A stretch of 64,000 nucleotides of DNA from Planctomycetota bacterium (lineage in GTDB: Bacteria > Planctomycetota > UBA1135 > UBA2386), in contig JADJPQ010000026.1 in NCBI GenBank assembly GCA_016713175.1, positions 248,001-312,000 of the forward strand. The letters run 5' to 3'. Position numbers and translations under genes: made by a program. Shown here piece after piece: positions 10,001 to 18,188 of this stretch; within the stretch, counting starts at the first letter, position 1; every line of letters begins with the position of its first letter. Under the pieces are notes generated by a model. That model was not told the DNA's origin, did no database searches, and was given only the letters and a program-made list of their open reading frames with translations.

Positions 10001-12809
10001 GCGGCAACTGACCATTCAACAGTTTGGTCAGCTCCGGCATCGCCGCCGCGACCGCTTCACCCAGCTGCGCGTCGGCGACACCGTTGGTTCGCGTCTGCAC
10101 GAGTGTCGCCAGATCCTGACGCCATTGTCCGGCCGACTCGTGCAGCGCCGCCTTCTGGCCATCGAGCTGCTGCAACGCCGATCGTACCTGTTGCCGCAGC
10201 GCATCGCGCTGGTTGGCGGCGTGGCCGCGTTCCATCGACTGGGCCAGCCAGAACGACAACAACAGCAGCGGCGCCAGCGATGCCACCGTGAGCACCGAGA
10301 TCAGCCGCAGCCGGAGGTTGGCGACGGCAGTCAGCAGTTCGGTCAGTGCGAGCAACAAGAACGGGGTCGCCAACAGACACAACGCCAGCCCGACCCGGCT
10401 CGCCCACGCCCGGCCGCGCGCCCAGTGTGGATCCGACAGCGACACGCCCAGCACCGCCCCGTCCCACCCGTCACCGGTCAACGGCTCGAACACGGTGAGC
10501 CGACGCGAACCGTCAGGGAGGTCGGCACTGGCCACCCGACCATCCGGTCCGGGCGCCAGCGCCACGCGCGGCATGATCTTCAGGTCCTGACAACGCTCGG
10601 GCGCCACCGACGCGAGGCTCAGCCGCCCTTCGCGATGGATGGTGACCAGCGCATCGGCGTGCTCCGTCACCAGATCGGGCCGCAGCCGGCGATCCTGCCC
10701 GTCGCGCAAGAGCGGCGAATCGTCCGGGTCCTGCGGCGCCGCAGCCTTCTCGGCGCCGAACACCACCGAACGGAAACGCATCCGGTAATCGGCGAGATTG
10801 CGGAACTCGATCGCCTCGAACTCGACGTTCGGCGGCAGATCGAGCACCGGATAGACCATGTTGATGTGCTGTTCCTGGGTGTCGTCGACCCAGGAGATCG
10901 CGATGCTGGCCGGTGAGCCGGGCGGCGGCCGATCGCGGGTGTTCTGGACCAGCAGTTCGTAGAACATGCTGACCTGGTGCTCGAGCACGATGGTGCGCGC
11001 TGGCACGCCGCCGCGGAAGTGCAGCACCACTTCGCCCACGCGCGCGCCCGGATTGGCGACCGGAACGCCTGGCCAGGTGGCGCGGTAGAAGAGCCACACC
11101 TTGCTGCCGAGGTCCTGTCCGGGAGGGATCTCGATCCTGGCGGTAGCGTTGGCGCCGAGTTCGAGACCGGCATCGTGCGGATGCGGTCCGCGCAGATCGG
11201 TCATCACGCCACCCAGCGACGGCGCTCCGAGCGACAACGGCCGGGCGGCCTCGCCACGCCGGGGGAGCAACGACAAGCCCGCAAGCGAGATCTCGGCGCC
11301 GGCAGAAACGCGCAGTCCGAGCGTTCGCAGTTCACCCTGCAGCGCCACCCGCCGCGACGCCACTTCATGACCATCGCGCCCGAGCGGTCCGCCGGGCAGG
11401 AACTCGGCCGCAAGTTCGAGGCGCTGAACGATCGACTCGGCCTGGCCGACGCAGACCTGTTCGACCTCCACGGCGACGACGTCGGTGGGGTCGGTCACGA
11501 ACGGGACCGACGGCACGAAAGGCCGGCCAAGAACCAGGTACAAGGCCTCGCCTTGCAACGGCGGGTCGAAGTGCAACGTCTCGGTCCGGTGCGCAGGCAG
11601 GGGCAACCAGACCGGGCGGACCGGAAAGTCCTCCGGATACTCGCGCGTCGGCGGGCCGAACGCATCGCCCACCACATCGGCCAGCGTCCGGTAGCTGGTG
11701 ATCTTCTGCCGCGTGATCGCGTTGCCCGCCAACAGGTCGATCAACGCCCGATCGCGGCTCTGGCCGCGGTAGCTCGCCAATGTACCCGCTTCGAGCTGGC
11801 CAATCGTCGCTGCCAACAGCGATCGTTGCTGATCGGCACGGCGCCACAAGTCGCCCTGCTGCCAGCGCGCGTACACCGCCGGCAACCACCAGCCAAGAGC
11901 GAACCCCGCTGCGGCGACGAACACGAGGGCGCGCCGCAGCCGACGCGATCTGGGTCGCACCCACGACCACGAGCGCGAGGACAGCCAGAGCAGGACCATT
12001 GCCCCGAACGGGATGCACAGCCACGGCAGGTCGGCGACGACTTCCGGTGACAGCAACGGGATACCCGCGGCCGGACGCGCCAGGACGCCGTTACCCTGCA
12101 GCCGCAGCGATTCGAGGCCACCGGCTGCGCGCGGATCGCGACCGTTCCAGGTCAGGGTCGTCGACGGTGCGGCTGCATCGTCACGGCGGTCGTTGAGCGC
12201 CAGGTTGAAACCCAGCAAGCGGCACCCTGGACGCGCTGACCGGAAATGGTGGAACGGAATCGCGCACTCGAAGTCGAACGAACTGGCGTCCCGTCGTCGG
12301 GAGACGACCTCGAGGCCGGTCCAGTGCGATCCGCTCTGTCGCTGAGCCGAGAACGAGCCTGCGCCGACGACGGCCCACGGGCGAGCACTCCGCAGCGGCG
12401 CCAGCAGGATCCGATCATCGTCGGCGCGAACCGGCCCGGCCTCGCGTTCGTCCGCGCCGAAGCCGACGGTCAGTTCCAGGCAGTCGGTCTGATCCCACGC
12501 CAGCGTCGAGTCGACTTCTGGATGGTCGTCGACCACGGTACCACCGACGAACAGGTGGTTGCTGTCGTACGCCAGCAGGAATCGGCCCGAACTGTCGGCA
12601 GGCCCGCGCCACGGCGTTCCGCCAAACAACTGCTCATTTCGCTCGAGCGATATTACCGTCGCGTCCGCCGGCCAGTCTGCCAGATCTGCGTCCACGGTGA
12701 TGGCTGCCGCCACCATGGGGACCTGGAATTCGGTCAATGGCGGATTCTGCCCTGAGGCGGAATCCGCCATCAACGTCACGGAGAACAGGGCTGGCCAGAC
12801 CCGATGCAA
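7053..12809 (-). CDS. Giant membrane-bound sigma-54 activator: CBM9-like / TM / HAMP / GAF / degenerate GGDEF / AAA+ / winged helix
   Basis: A 1918-residue protein with signal peptide. Domains in order: a CBM9-like beta-sandwich (about 25-245, with VDADLADWP and HLFVGGTVVDDHP); hydrophobic helices near 265-310; a large extracytoplasmic region; two TM helices near 805-860; a further extracellular loop; a TM helix and HAMP (about 1118-1200, SGRISRPIERLERG); a GAF-like domain (about 1225-1345). Next is a GGDEF-fold segment (DPITGAFTAEYF, about 1353) in which the signature is replaced by GAGGFQL (about 1421), so diguanylate cyclase activity is unlikely. It ends with a sigma-54 AAA+ module: Walker A GETGTGKE (about 1536), ELFGHEKGAFTGA (about 1585), and the Walker B region GGTLFLDEVGEI. 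No Fis-type helix is seen at the C-terminus; instead, after a Pro-rich linker, the last 65 residues look like a winged helix. It probably couples an envelope signal directly to RNA polymerase sigma-54. Confidence 0.85.
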   Translation of the reverse strand: MHRVWPALFSVTLMADSASGQNPPLTEFQVPMVAAAITVDADLADWPADATVISLERNEQLFGGTPWRGPADSSGRFLLAYDSNHLFVGGTVVDDHPEVDSTLAWDQTDCLELTVGFGADEREAGPVRADDDRILLAPLRSARPWAVVGAGSFSAQRQSGSHWTGLEVVSRRRDASSFDFECAIPFHHFRSARPGCRLLGFNLALNDRRDDAAAPSTTLTWNGRDPRAAGGLESLRLQGNGVLARPAAGIPLLSPEVVADLPWLCIPFGAMVLLWLSSRSWSWVRPRSRRLRRALVFVAAAGFALGWWLPAVYARWQQGDLWRRADQQRSLLAATIGQLEAGTLASYRGQSRDRALIDLLAGNAITRQKITSYRTLADVVGDAFGPPTREYPEDFPVRPVWLPLPAHRTETLHFDPPLQGEALYLVLGRPFVPSVPFVTDPTDVVAVEVEQVCVGQAESIVQRLELAAEFLPGGPLGRDGHEVASRRVALQGELRTLGLRVSAGAEISLAGLSLLPRRGEAARPLSLGAPSLGGVMTDLRGPHPHDAGLELGANATARIEIPPGQDLGSKVWLFYRATWPGVPVANPGARVGEVVLHFRGGVPARTIVLEHQVSMFYELLVQNTRDRPPPGSPASIAISWVDDTQEQHINMVYPVLDLPPNVEFEAIEFRNLADYRMRFRSVVFGAEKAAAPQDPDDSPLLRDGQDRRLRPDLVTEHADALVTIHREGRLSLASVAPERCQDLKIMPRVALAPGPDGRVASADLPDGSRRLTVFEPLTGDGWDGAVLGVSLSDPHWARGRAWASRVGLALCLLATPFLLLALTELLTAVANLRLRLISVLTVASLAPLLLLSFWLAQSMERGHAANQRDALRQQVRSALQQLDGQKAALHESAGQWRQDLATLVQTRTNGVADAQLGEAVAAAMPELTKLLNGQLPPEWRGGFLQLEWRPGDGVAGRTWTVTAGNERMAAAEAVARPEPSVLLHWGQVLIGVRSEQAVRGGSLALTVGRPLGQDFLAALAPGRAILLADIKGYPLAGADTPEAQRLFWSGRDHAVMAARERAALDAIERRQPVVDRSTDGVDGVLCGYGVLTDLQDTPRALLVLAAPDQRAAFDLPFGRLSVRAFFLLVAGLLAVLAAFVAFVVSGRISRPIERLERGAQALSRGELDVRVPVDEPGQIGRLSSTFNAMAADLQARLQDLQQLNRTIQELSAQLDPQHTLAVLRRFCEQHAAADRVAVLMLAAGASEPRLVLQPDGEAPVVAELAFLVRAVGASSLWVPPGGLPWLARYLPGMRAAVAIPLVYADRGRGAVLLLFEAQKAPAVDLALLGTVAAQAAVALENADLYQHAIQDPITGAFTAEYFRWRTADEVSIAQQRGQPLVLAAAMLGDGLRRPRGLRRFAALLHEIVGPGAVLCHQGAGGFQLAARGLDREAGSALLQRIATAWRAIVDAAAEGEVDERPLATALVAFPEEAASAEFLFDAVRERLQSSDPVGAAAFESDATLQAAGVTAVSPAMREVWRTLRRVAGSDLTVLLEGETGTGKEVLTNLLHRWSRRAPGPLVKVHCAALSETLLASELFGHEKGAFTGADRRKIGKFEQANGGTLFLDEVGEIPLDVQVKLLRVLQEREVDRVGGATPVPVDVRVVAATHRDLAQMVRDGAFREDLYYRLQGILVRVPPLRERRQEIPALVEAFLRELRGAGQSQVKGFSTDAMDELFRREWPGNVRELRNAVFRAVVLATGETVQLRDLMAAAPAGPGVPGGAPLVPAVLATAPMAPVPVPGVAVPPTPTLSAPVGDQPGQAAPDAPAIAVQRDAPESTESAVILPAPPKASAGADAHPPVDARSLPPRLRQLYDWLVQRGALGTQEHMEVNGVSARTALRDMMALVDAGLVVRVGSRRGARYRPVGPVAEFGNSPT

Positions 12810-12839
12810 GCTGAGCCAAGGCTATCCGGTGCCGAGACG

Positions 12840-12864
12840 GTCCGCCACCCCTCGGGTGGCGGAC
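12840..12864 (-). terminator. Strong hairpin downstream of pnp
   Basis: A perfect 11-bp inverted repeat with a 3-base loop (GTCCGCCACCC, loop CTC, GGGTGGCGGAC). It lies 17 bases beyond the pnp stop and before the start of the next minus-strand gene. No T-run follows on the minus strand, so it may act as a factor-assisted terminator or a 3'-end stabiliser rather than a classical intrinsic terminator. Confidence 0.55.
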
Positions 12865-12880
12865 ACACGCAACGCCGGAA

Positions 12881-15800
12881 TCAATCGCGAGTGCGCCGCG
12901 GCCCACGATGTCGCGGACCACGCGACCGAGGGCCAGCGTCACCAAGGAAAGCACCCGGTTCCTCGAGGTCTCCGACGTTCGCCGGACTCGCAGGCGGTGG
13001 CGTCAGGTCTTCATCCGTGGTGTCGAACTCGGCCATCGGCGGTCCGCGGCGATCACCCCGGTCCGGCCGCCCGCCCCGATCACGCCCTTCGCGATCGCCC
13101 GGCCGGGGCGCTCGCTCGGCCGCATCACTGCGCCCCCGAGGACCGCGGTCTTCGCCGATCGGACGCGCCGCAGCCGGACGTTCCGTCACCGGGCGATCCG
13201 GCGCAGGACGATCCGTGGGCAACGGCCGGTCCTGGCCGACGCGGAACGGTGCCGGCTCTGGGCGGGGCGACCGCGCCTCCCGTCGGTCGCCACCATCCCC
13301 GCGTTCATCGCGAGGACCACGTTCGCCCCGGGGATCGCGTTCGCCGCGATCCGCAAGCGGACGCTCCGGCCGATCGAGCCCCTCGGCACGCGGGCCACGC
13401 AACTCGCGTTCGGGCCGACCCGGCCGCGGCGCCGCGCCGAGATCGTCGCGCGACGGCCGACCGTCGCGCGGAGCGCGATCGCCTCGGGTCGAACGTTCGT
13501 CTCGCAGGCCGCGTTCTCCATGCGGGGCACGGTCGTCGCGAGGGCCACGATCTTCACGCGGACCGCGGTCGTCGCGCGGACCACGGTCGTCACGCGGACC
13601 ACGCTCATCGCGAGGGCCGCGCTCTTCACGCGGACCACGGTCGTCTCGCGGACCACGCTCATCGCGAGGGCCGCGCTCTTCACGCGGACCACGCTCGTCT
13701 CGCGGACCACGCTCATCGCGAGGGCCACGCTCTTCACGCGGACCACGCTCGTCGCGCGGGCCACGCTCATCGCGAGGGCCGCGCTCTTCACGCGGACCAC
13801 GCTCGTCTCGTGGGCCACGCTCATCGCGAGGACCGCGCTCGTCGCGCGGACCACGTTCGCGTGGACCATCGTCGCGCGCCGGCCGATCTTCACGGGGCCC
13901 ACGATCGTCGCGGATCGGCCTTTCTGGGCGATCCCCCAACAAACGCTCGCCTCGATCCTGGCGGTCGCCGCGTTCGCTCCGCCCGCGATCGACGAACGGC
14001 CGTTCGCCACGCTCCGGCCGGTCTTCGCGATCCGGGCGCGGCCGCGACTCGAACCCGCGATCCTGATGCGCGGATTCGGGACGCTCGCTGCGATCGCCGC
14101 GCCGCCCGAAGCCTTCGCCACGGTCCGGACGATCGCCGCGAGGCGCGCGCTCGAACTCACCCGGCCGTGCGTCGGGACGGGGACCACGATCCTCGCGCTC
14201 GCGACGCTCCGGCCGACCTCCTCGATCGTGTCCATCGGCACCGTCCGGGCGTGGGCCACGCTCGGGGCGGTCCTGACGCGGATGCTCGCCGCGGGGCGCA
14301 CCCTCGGGCCGGGCGGCCGCAGGCGCCGCACTCGGCGTCCCGACAGGCGTCGCCGTTGGCGTCGGCGATCCAGTCGGCGCAGCCGCGCCGCCGCGTTCGG
14401 CCAGGATCACCGCCTTGCGGCTCAGCTTGACCTTGCCGAAGTCGTCGATGCCGATGACCTTGACCTTGACCTGGTCGCCGATCCGGACGACGTCGGTGAC
14501 CGAACGGATGAACGTGTCCGACAGCTCCGACACGTGGCACAGGCCTTCCTGGCCGGGCAGGATCTCGAGGAAGGCACCGAACTCCTTGATCGCGGTGACC
14601 CGGCCTTCATAGATCTTGTTGACCTCGACCTCGGCGGTCATCGACCGGATGTAATCGACACACGCCATCACTTTCGTGGCGTTGACGCCGGTGATCGTGC
14701 ACAGGCCGCCATCCTCGATCGAGATCTTGCACTCGAACTCTTCCTGCATGTGCCGGATGTTGCGGCCGGCCGGGCCGATGATCAGGCCGATCTTCTCCGA
14801 CGGCACCGTCAGGGACTCCAGGCGCGGCGCGTTCGGGCTGAGCTGTTCGCGCGGTGACCGCAGCGCCTTCAACATCTCGCGCAGCACGTGCAACCGGCCC
14901 TGCCGCGCCTGTTCGAGCGCCTCGGCCAGGATCGCGCGCGTCAGGCCATCGCACTTGATGTCCATCTGCAGGCCGGTGATGCCGCGGCCGGTGCCGGTGA
15001 CCTTGAAGTCCATGTCACCACAGGCATCCTCGCTGCCGAGAATGTCGGACAGGATCGCGTACTTCTTGCCCTCCATCACCAGACCCATCGCGACGCCGGC
15101 GACCGGCTGCTTGATCTTGATGCCGGCATCCATCATCGCCAGCGTGCCGGCGCATACCGTCGCCATCGACGAACTGCCGTTCGACTCGAGGATCTCGCTG
15201 GTGATGCGCACCGTGTAGGGAAACTCTTCGCGCGGCGGCAGCACGGTCTCGAGCGAACGCTCGGCCAGCGCGCCGTGGCCGATCTCGCGGCGGCCTGGAG
15301 TGCCGACGCGCTTGACCTCGCCGACGCTGAACGGCGGGAAGTTGTAGTGCAGCAGGAAGCGCTTGCGGCCCTCGGGCATCAGGCCATCGACGATCTGCTG
15401 GTCGTCGACGCCGCCGAGCGTCACCACGCCGAGCGCCTGCGTCTCACCTCGGGTGAACAGCACCGAACCGTGCACGCGCGGCAACACCGAGACCTCGACC
15501 GTGATCGGCCGGATCGTGGTGTGGTCGCGACCATCGGCGCGGGCTCCGCGCAGGATCGACTGCCGTTCGCCATCCTTGACGATGTCACCGATGATCTCGG
15601 CGAGGTTGGCATTCCAGACCTTGGTCTGCGCCTCGGTCGCGCCGGCGGGTGCCGGGAATGCCGCAACTGCTTTCTCCTTCGCGGCCTTGGTGGCGGCGCT
15701 CCGCACCTGCTTGGTCCCGGGCGTCAGCGGCGCTTGCCGCAGCAACTTGCCGAACTGGTCCTCGATCTGCGCGACCAGCGAAACGTCGCGGACCGGCGGC

Positions 15801-16720
15801 GTGAAGGCCATCTTGGGCTTCCCGGCCTTGGCGCACAGCTCATCGACCATCGCCGCAATCTCACCGGCGACCTTGTGACCCAGTTGCAGCGCATCGAGCA
15901 TCTGCTCCTCGACGACCTCCTTGGCGCCGGCCTCGACCATGATGATCGCGTCACCGTGCCCAGCGACCGTCAGGTTCAGTTTGTTGTCGGCGCTTTGGAC
16001 GTCGGACCACAGCGGATTGACGACCAGCTTGTCACCCTTGCAACCGATGCGGCACATGCCGAGCGATCGGCCGTGCGGGATCGAACTGATCGCCAACGCC
16101 GCAAAGCAGGCAACTGCGGCCACCACGTCAGGATCGTTCTCGCGATCGGTGGACAGCACCTGCGACAACACCTGGACCTCGCGCCGGAAACCGTCCGGGA
16201 ACATCGGGCGGATCGAACGGTCGATCAGCCGCGAACCCAGGATCTCCTTGGTCGAGGGGCGGCCCTCGCGCTTGAAGAACCCGCCCGGGATGATGCCGGC
16301 TGCGGCGCTCTTCTCCCGGTACTCGACCGTCAGCGGGAAGAAGTCGATGCCCTCGGGGGCCTTCTGGCTGTTGACCGTCGCCAGCACCATCGTGTCGCCG
16401 TAGCGAACGACGACCGCGCCGTCGGACAGCTTGGCCATCCGCCCCGTCTCGATCGACAGCGTGCGACCACCGATCTCGCGCTGGACGACGACCTTGCCGG
16501 TCGGTGGGACTGCGGAAACTGCAGCCGGTGCGGACTTCGTCGCCGGCACCGATTCGCCAGCGGCCGGAGCCGCGGCCTTCTTCACCGCTGCGCGCGGCTT
16601 GGCCGCCGGCGCCGCGCCGGTCTTGCTCGCGCCGGACTTGCCGCGCGCATTCTTGGAGGTTGGGGACTGGCCGGTGTCGGCCTTGGTCTTCTTGCTTGCC
16701 ATGGTTCTCTTCGTTGTCAT
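12881..16720 (-). CDS. pnp: Polyribonucleotide nucleotidyltransferase (PNPase) with long N- and C-terminal extensions
   Basis: Phosphorolytic 3'-5' exoribonuclease. The catalytic body is complete: first RNase PH-like domain (about residues 75-215, with the FFKREGRPS and RSIRPMFPDGF segments); an all-helical linker; second RNase PH-like domain (RGETQALGV and a region with DILGSEDACGDMDFKVTGT); a KH domain (IGLIIGPAGRNIRHM, about 645-660); and an S1 domain (GRVTAIKEFGAFLEILPG, about 710-778). Two parts are unusual. An Ala/Lys/Pro-rich N-terminal extension covers about 70 residues. A C-terminal tail of about 500 residues (773-1279) is built of Arg, Asp, Glu, Pro and Gly, with RGPRDE-type repeats; ordinary PNPases are about 700 residues. 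The start at 16720 is shown; an ATG at 16702 has a better purine-rich GAAGAG upstream and may be used. rpsO lies upstream, the common rpsO-pnp order. Confidence 0.95.
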   Translation of the reverse strand: MTTKRTMASKKTKADTGQSPTSKNARGKSGASKTGAAPAAKPRAAVKKAAAPAAGESVPATKSAPAAVSAVPPTGKVVVQREIGGRTLSIETGRMAKLSDGAVVVRYGDTMVLATVNSQKAPEGIDFFPLTVEYREKSAAAGIIPGGFFKREGRPSTKEILGSRLIDRSIRPMFPDGFRREVQVLSQVLSTDRENDPDVVAAVACFAALAISSIPHGRSLGMCRIGCKGDKLVVNPLWSDVQSADNKLNLTVAGHGDAIIMVEAGAKEVVEEQMLDALQLGHKVAGEIAAMVDELCAKAGKPKMAFTPPVRDVSLVAQIEDQFGKLLRQAPLTPGTKQVRSAATKAAKEKAVAAFPAPAGATEAQTKVWNANLAEIIGDIVKDGERQSILRGARADGRDHTTIRPITVEVSVLPRVHGSVLFTRGETQALGVVTLGGVDDQQIVDGLMPEGRKRFLLHYNFPPFSVGEVKRVGTPGRREIGHGALAERSLETVLPPREEFPYTVRITSEILESNGSSSMATVCAGTLAMMDAGIKIKQPVAGVAMGLVMEGKKYAILSDILGSEDACGDMDFKVTGTGRGITGLQMDIKCDGLTRAILAEALEQARQGRLHVLREMLKALRSPREQLSPNAPRLESLTVPSEKIGLIIGPAGRNIRHMQEEFECKISIEDGGLCTITGVNATKVMACVDYIRSMTAEVEVNKIYEGRVTAIKEFGAFLEILPGQEGLCHVSELSDTFIRSVTDVVRIGDQVKVKVIGIDDFGKVKLSRKAVILAERGGAAAPTGSPTPTATPVGTPSAAPAAARPEGAPRGEHPRQDRPERGPRPDGADGHDRGGRPERREREDRGPRPDARPGEFERAPRGDRPDRGEGFGRRGDRSERPESAHQDRGFESRPRPDREDRPERGERPFVDRGRSERGDRQDRGERLLGDRPERPIRDDRGPREDRPARDDGPRERGPRDERGPRDERGPRDERGPREERGPRDERGPRDERGPREERGPRDERGPRDERGPREERGPRDERGPRDDRGPREERGPRDERGPRDDRGPRDDRGPREDRGPRDDRAPHGERGLRDERSTRGDRAPRDGRPSRDDLGAAPRPGRPERELRGPRAEGLDRPERPLADRGERDPRGERGPRDERGDGGDRREARSPRPEPAPFRVGQDRPLPTDRPAPDRPVTERPAAARPIGEDRGPRGRSDAAERAPRPGDREGRDRGGRPDRGDRRGPPMAEFDTTDEDLTPPPASPANVGDLEEPGAFLGDAGPRSRGPRHRGPRRTRD
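13540..13860 (-). repeat. In-frame tandem repeat (RGPRDE/RGPREE units) in the PNPase tail
   Basis: About 320 bases of near-perfect 18-bp units encode RGPRDE, RGPREE or RGPRDD. A higher-order 54-bp pattern is visible (two RGPRDE then one RGPREE). The repeat keeps the pnp frame and fades at both ends into related RGD/RPD-rich sequence. Repeats of this kind create long open frames on the other strand (12.6-14.9 kb) that are not genes. Confidence 0.85.
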
Positions 16721-17052
16721 CTTCGAACCCGACGATCAGACCGCCCCCACATGGGGCCCTGCCAGACCGCCGGCCGCGGAACGCGTGCCCGCCTCGCCTC
16801 GCGCGGATCCTCCTTCGGATCCTCATTGGCCGCGAAGCCTTCGCGGGGGCGGCGGCGCTTCGTGCACCGTCCGCCAGCGGCGTTGCCGCATTGAGTTCGG
16901 TGGCTCTGGGCACAACCAGGGCCCGGACACGTGCCGGGATGGCTCAGCAGCAGAACGACCGGGTTCGGCGCGGTTGAACCGCGCCGGAAATCATGCTTGG
17001 GTTGTTTGCAGTCCTCGAGGGTTTGGGCAGGAGCCCACCCTGTCCGGTCCCG
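16721..17052 (-). other. Intergenic region between rpsO and pnp (pnp leader), several hairpins
   Basis: 332 bases without a credible gene. Visible structures: an 8-bp stem with a 5-base loop at 16966-16986 (CGGCGCGG and CCGCGCCG) and a 7-bp stem with a 3-base loop at 16830-16846 (CCGCGAA and TTCGCGG). In other bacteria the rpsO-pnp spacer holds a hairpin processed by RNase III for PNPase autoregulation. A comparable role here is only an inference from position. Confidence 0.45.
17019..17040 (-). terminator. Possible weak terminator after rpsO
   Basis: About 12 bases past the rpsO stop is an imperfect hairpin: GGGT and GGGC pair with GCCC and ACCC, with a 2-base bulge and an AGGA loop. No T-run follows on the minus strand, so it may only attenuate read-through into pnp. 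Confidence 0.3.
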
Positions 17053-17322
17053 CTACGCGCGCAGACCGAGCTTCTGGGTGAGCTTCACGAACGCTTGCCG
17101 GTTGGCGCGCTTCAGGTAGGTCAGCAGCTTGTTGCGGCGATTGACCTTCAACAACAGACCGTGGCGACTGGCGTAGTCCTTGGGCTGACGCTGCATGTGC
17201 TCGGTGAGCTGCTGGATGTCCTTGGTCAGGATCGCGATCTGGACCTCGGGTGAGCCCGAGTCCTTGTCGTGTCGCTTGTTGTCCTGGATCGCTTGCTGCT
17301 TGACTTGCGCGTTGAGAGGCAT
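17053..17322 (-). CDS. rpsO: 30S ribosomal protein S15
   Basis: 89 residues, exactly the usual S15 length. It binds the central domain of 16S rRNA early in 30S assembly. The family pattern is clear: GSPEVQIAILTKDIQQLTEH, then the basic DYASRHGLLLKVNRRNKLL segment and the closing YLKRANRQAF part. The start at 17322 (MPLNAQVKQQ) gives the correct N-terminus, while the open frame continues upstream without homology. It is followed by pnp. Confidence 0.97.
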   Translation of the reverse strand: MPLNAQVKQQAIQDNKRHDKDSGSPEVQIAILTKDIQQLTEHMQRQPKDYASRHGLLLKVNRRNKLLTYLKRANRQAFVKLTQKLGLRA

Positions 17323-17329
17323 CCCTGAA

Positions 17330-17334
17330 TCCTT
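17330..17334 (-). promoter_or_regulatory. Ribosome binding site of rpsO
   Basis: The minus strand reads AAGGA seven bases before the ATG at 17322. This is one of the few clear Shine-Dalgarno sequences in the window, and it supports the chosen rpsO start over the longer open frame. Confidence 0.6.
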
Positions 17335-17504
17335 GTTTTCGTCAAAACCAGCGCACCAGAACAGGGTTTCCAGCGTCGCGGTCGGCCTTGGCGGCAGTTG
17401 GATGGTATTGGAAAGCGAAGCAGGATACCGATCCTGCCCATGCCGAAGCAATGGTTTCTTCTACTGAACCGCCCCGGACTGCGGCCAGGCAGCCGCGAGC
17501 CGCT

Positions 17505-18101
17505 CTACGGCGACCGCGGCGTCAGCTGGCTGACGAGCTCGGTCATCACGATCTCGGCGCAACTGCGCGCCATCGCGTCCCTGCCGAGCGGCGCGGCGCC
17601 GAGCCCGCCCGCTTTCGCCGCGCCGGTCATGGACCCATTCCACAACACCTCGCCGTCGTTGGCCACCATGGCGGCCTGCAGCCGGAAGTGGCAGGTCCGA
17701 TCGACCATCAGGCGCCCTTCATCCCACTCCTCGAGCCGCACGACCAGGACGGCGTCCTCGGTGGCCTTGCCGGCGATCCGCTTCAAGAACGCCGGCGCCT
17801 GCACGGTCTCCCCCGCGGCCGGTGAGATGCCCCCGACGTATGCGTCGACCGCGGTGGCGGCCAGGGGCGAGTAGCGGCGATCCGGCAGCTTCCGGATCAG
17901 CAGTTCGCGCATCAGGTCCAGATGACGCTCCGCCGATCGGGCCGGCGTGCCGTCCTCGACCCGGAGCACCGCGATGTCGGCAGGCTTGCGGATGGCCAGC
18001 ATCGGACTGGTGACGAACGACGCGCGCACTTCGGGCACCGGCGCCGACTGACAAGCCGCCAGCACAGCGGTGAGCGCGAACACGAGATTCCTTGGAGCCA
18101 T
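17505..18101 (-). CDS. Small lipoprotein of unknown function
   Basis: A 198-residue predicted lipoprotein. The start at 18101 gives MAPRNLVFALTAVLAACQS, a signal peptide ending in an LAAC lipobox. The mature part has a PADIAVLRVEDG strand, a helix with RELLIRKLP, a segment VDAYVGG, then DAVLVVRLEEWDEG and a C-terminal CAEIVMTELVSQL helix. The order of strands and helices recalls the GNA1162/DUF799-type outer-membrane lipoproteins, but this is a weak impression and not an assignment. It follows queC on the same strand. Confidence 0.7.
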   Translation of the reverse strand: MAPRNLVFALTAVLAACQSAPVPEVRASFVTSPMLAIRKPADIAVLRVEDGTPARSAERHLDLMRELLIRKLPDRRYSPLAATAVDAYVGGISPAAGETVQAPAFLKRIAGKATEDAVLVVRLEEWDEGRLMVDRTCHFRLQAAMVANDGEVLWNGSMTGAAKAGGLGAAPLGRDAMARSCAEIVMTELVSQLTPRSP

Positions 18102-18188
18102 GGCGATTCTGTGGACCGCGCCGACTGCGTGCCGGCGAATCGAGCGTCCGGGTCCGACAATAGCCCCGGGCAGCGCACCGCGCACCTG

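Noticed and set aside
7845..10916. 1023-residue plus-strand open frame opposite the sigma-54 activator
   Set aside because: Arg/Gln/His-rich shadow of GC-rich third positions; no motif, and it overlaps the AAA+ coding region completely.
13540..13860. Regularly spaced repeats considered as a CRISPR array
   Set aside because: Units are 18 bp, contiguous, in frame and coding; there are no unique spacers and no cas genes nearby.
12559..14857. Long plus-strand open frames (up to about 650 residues) opposite the pnp tail
   Set aside because: They are mirror images of the RGPRDE DNA repeats; their translations are monotonous Ser/Arg/Pro or Thr/Ala/Arg repeats without motifs, while the minus-strand frame continues from PNPase domains.
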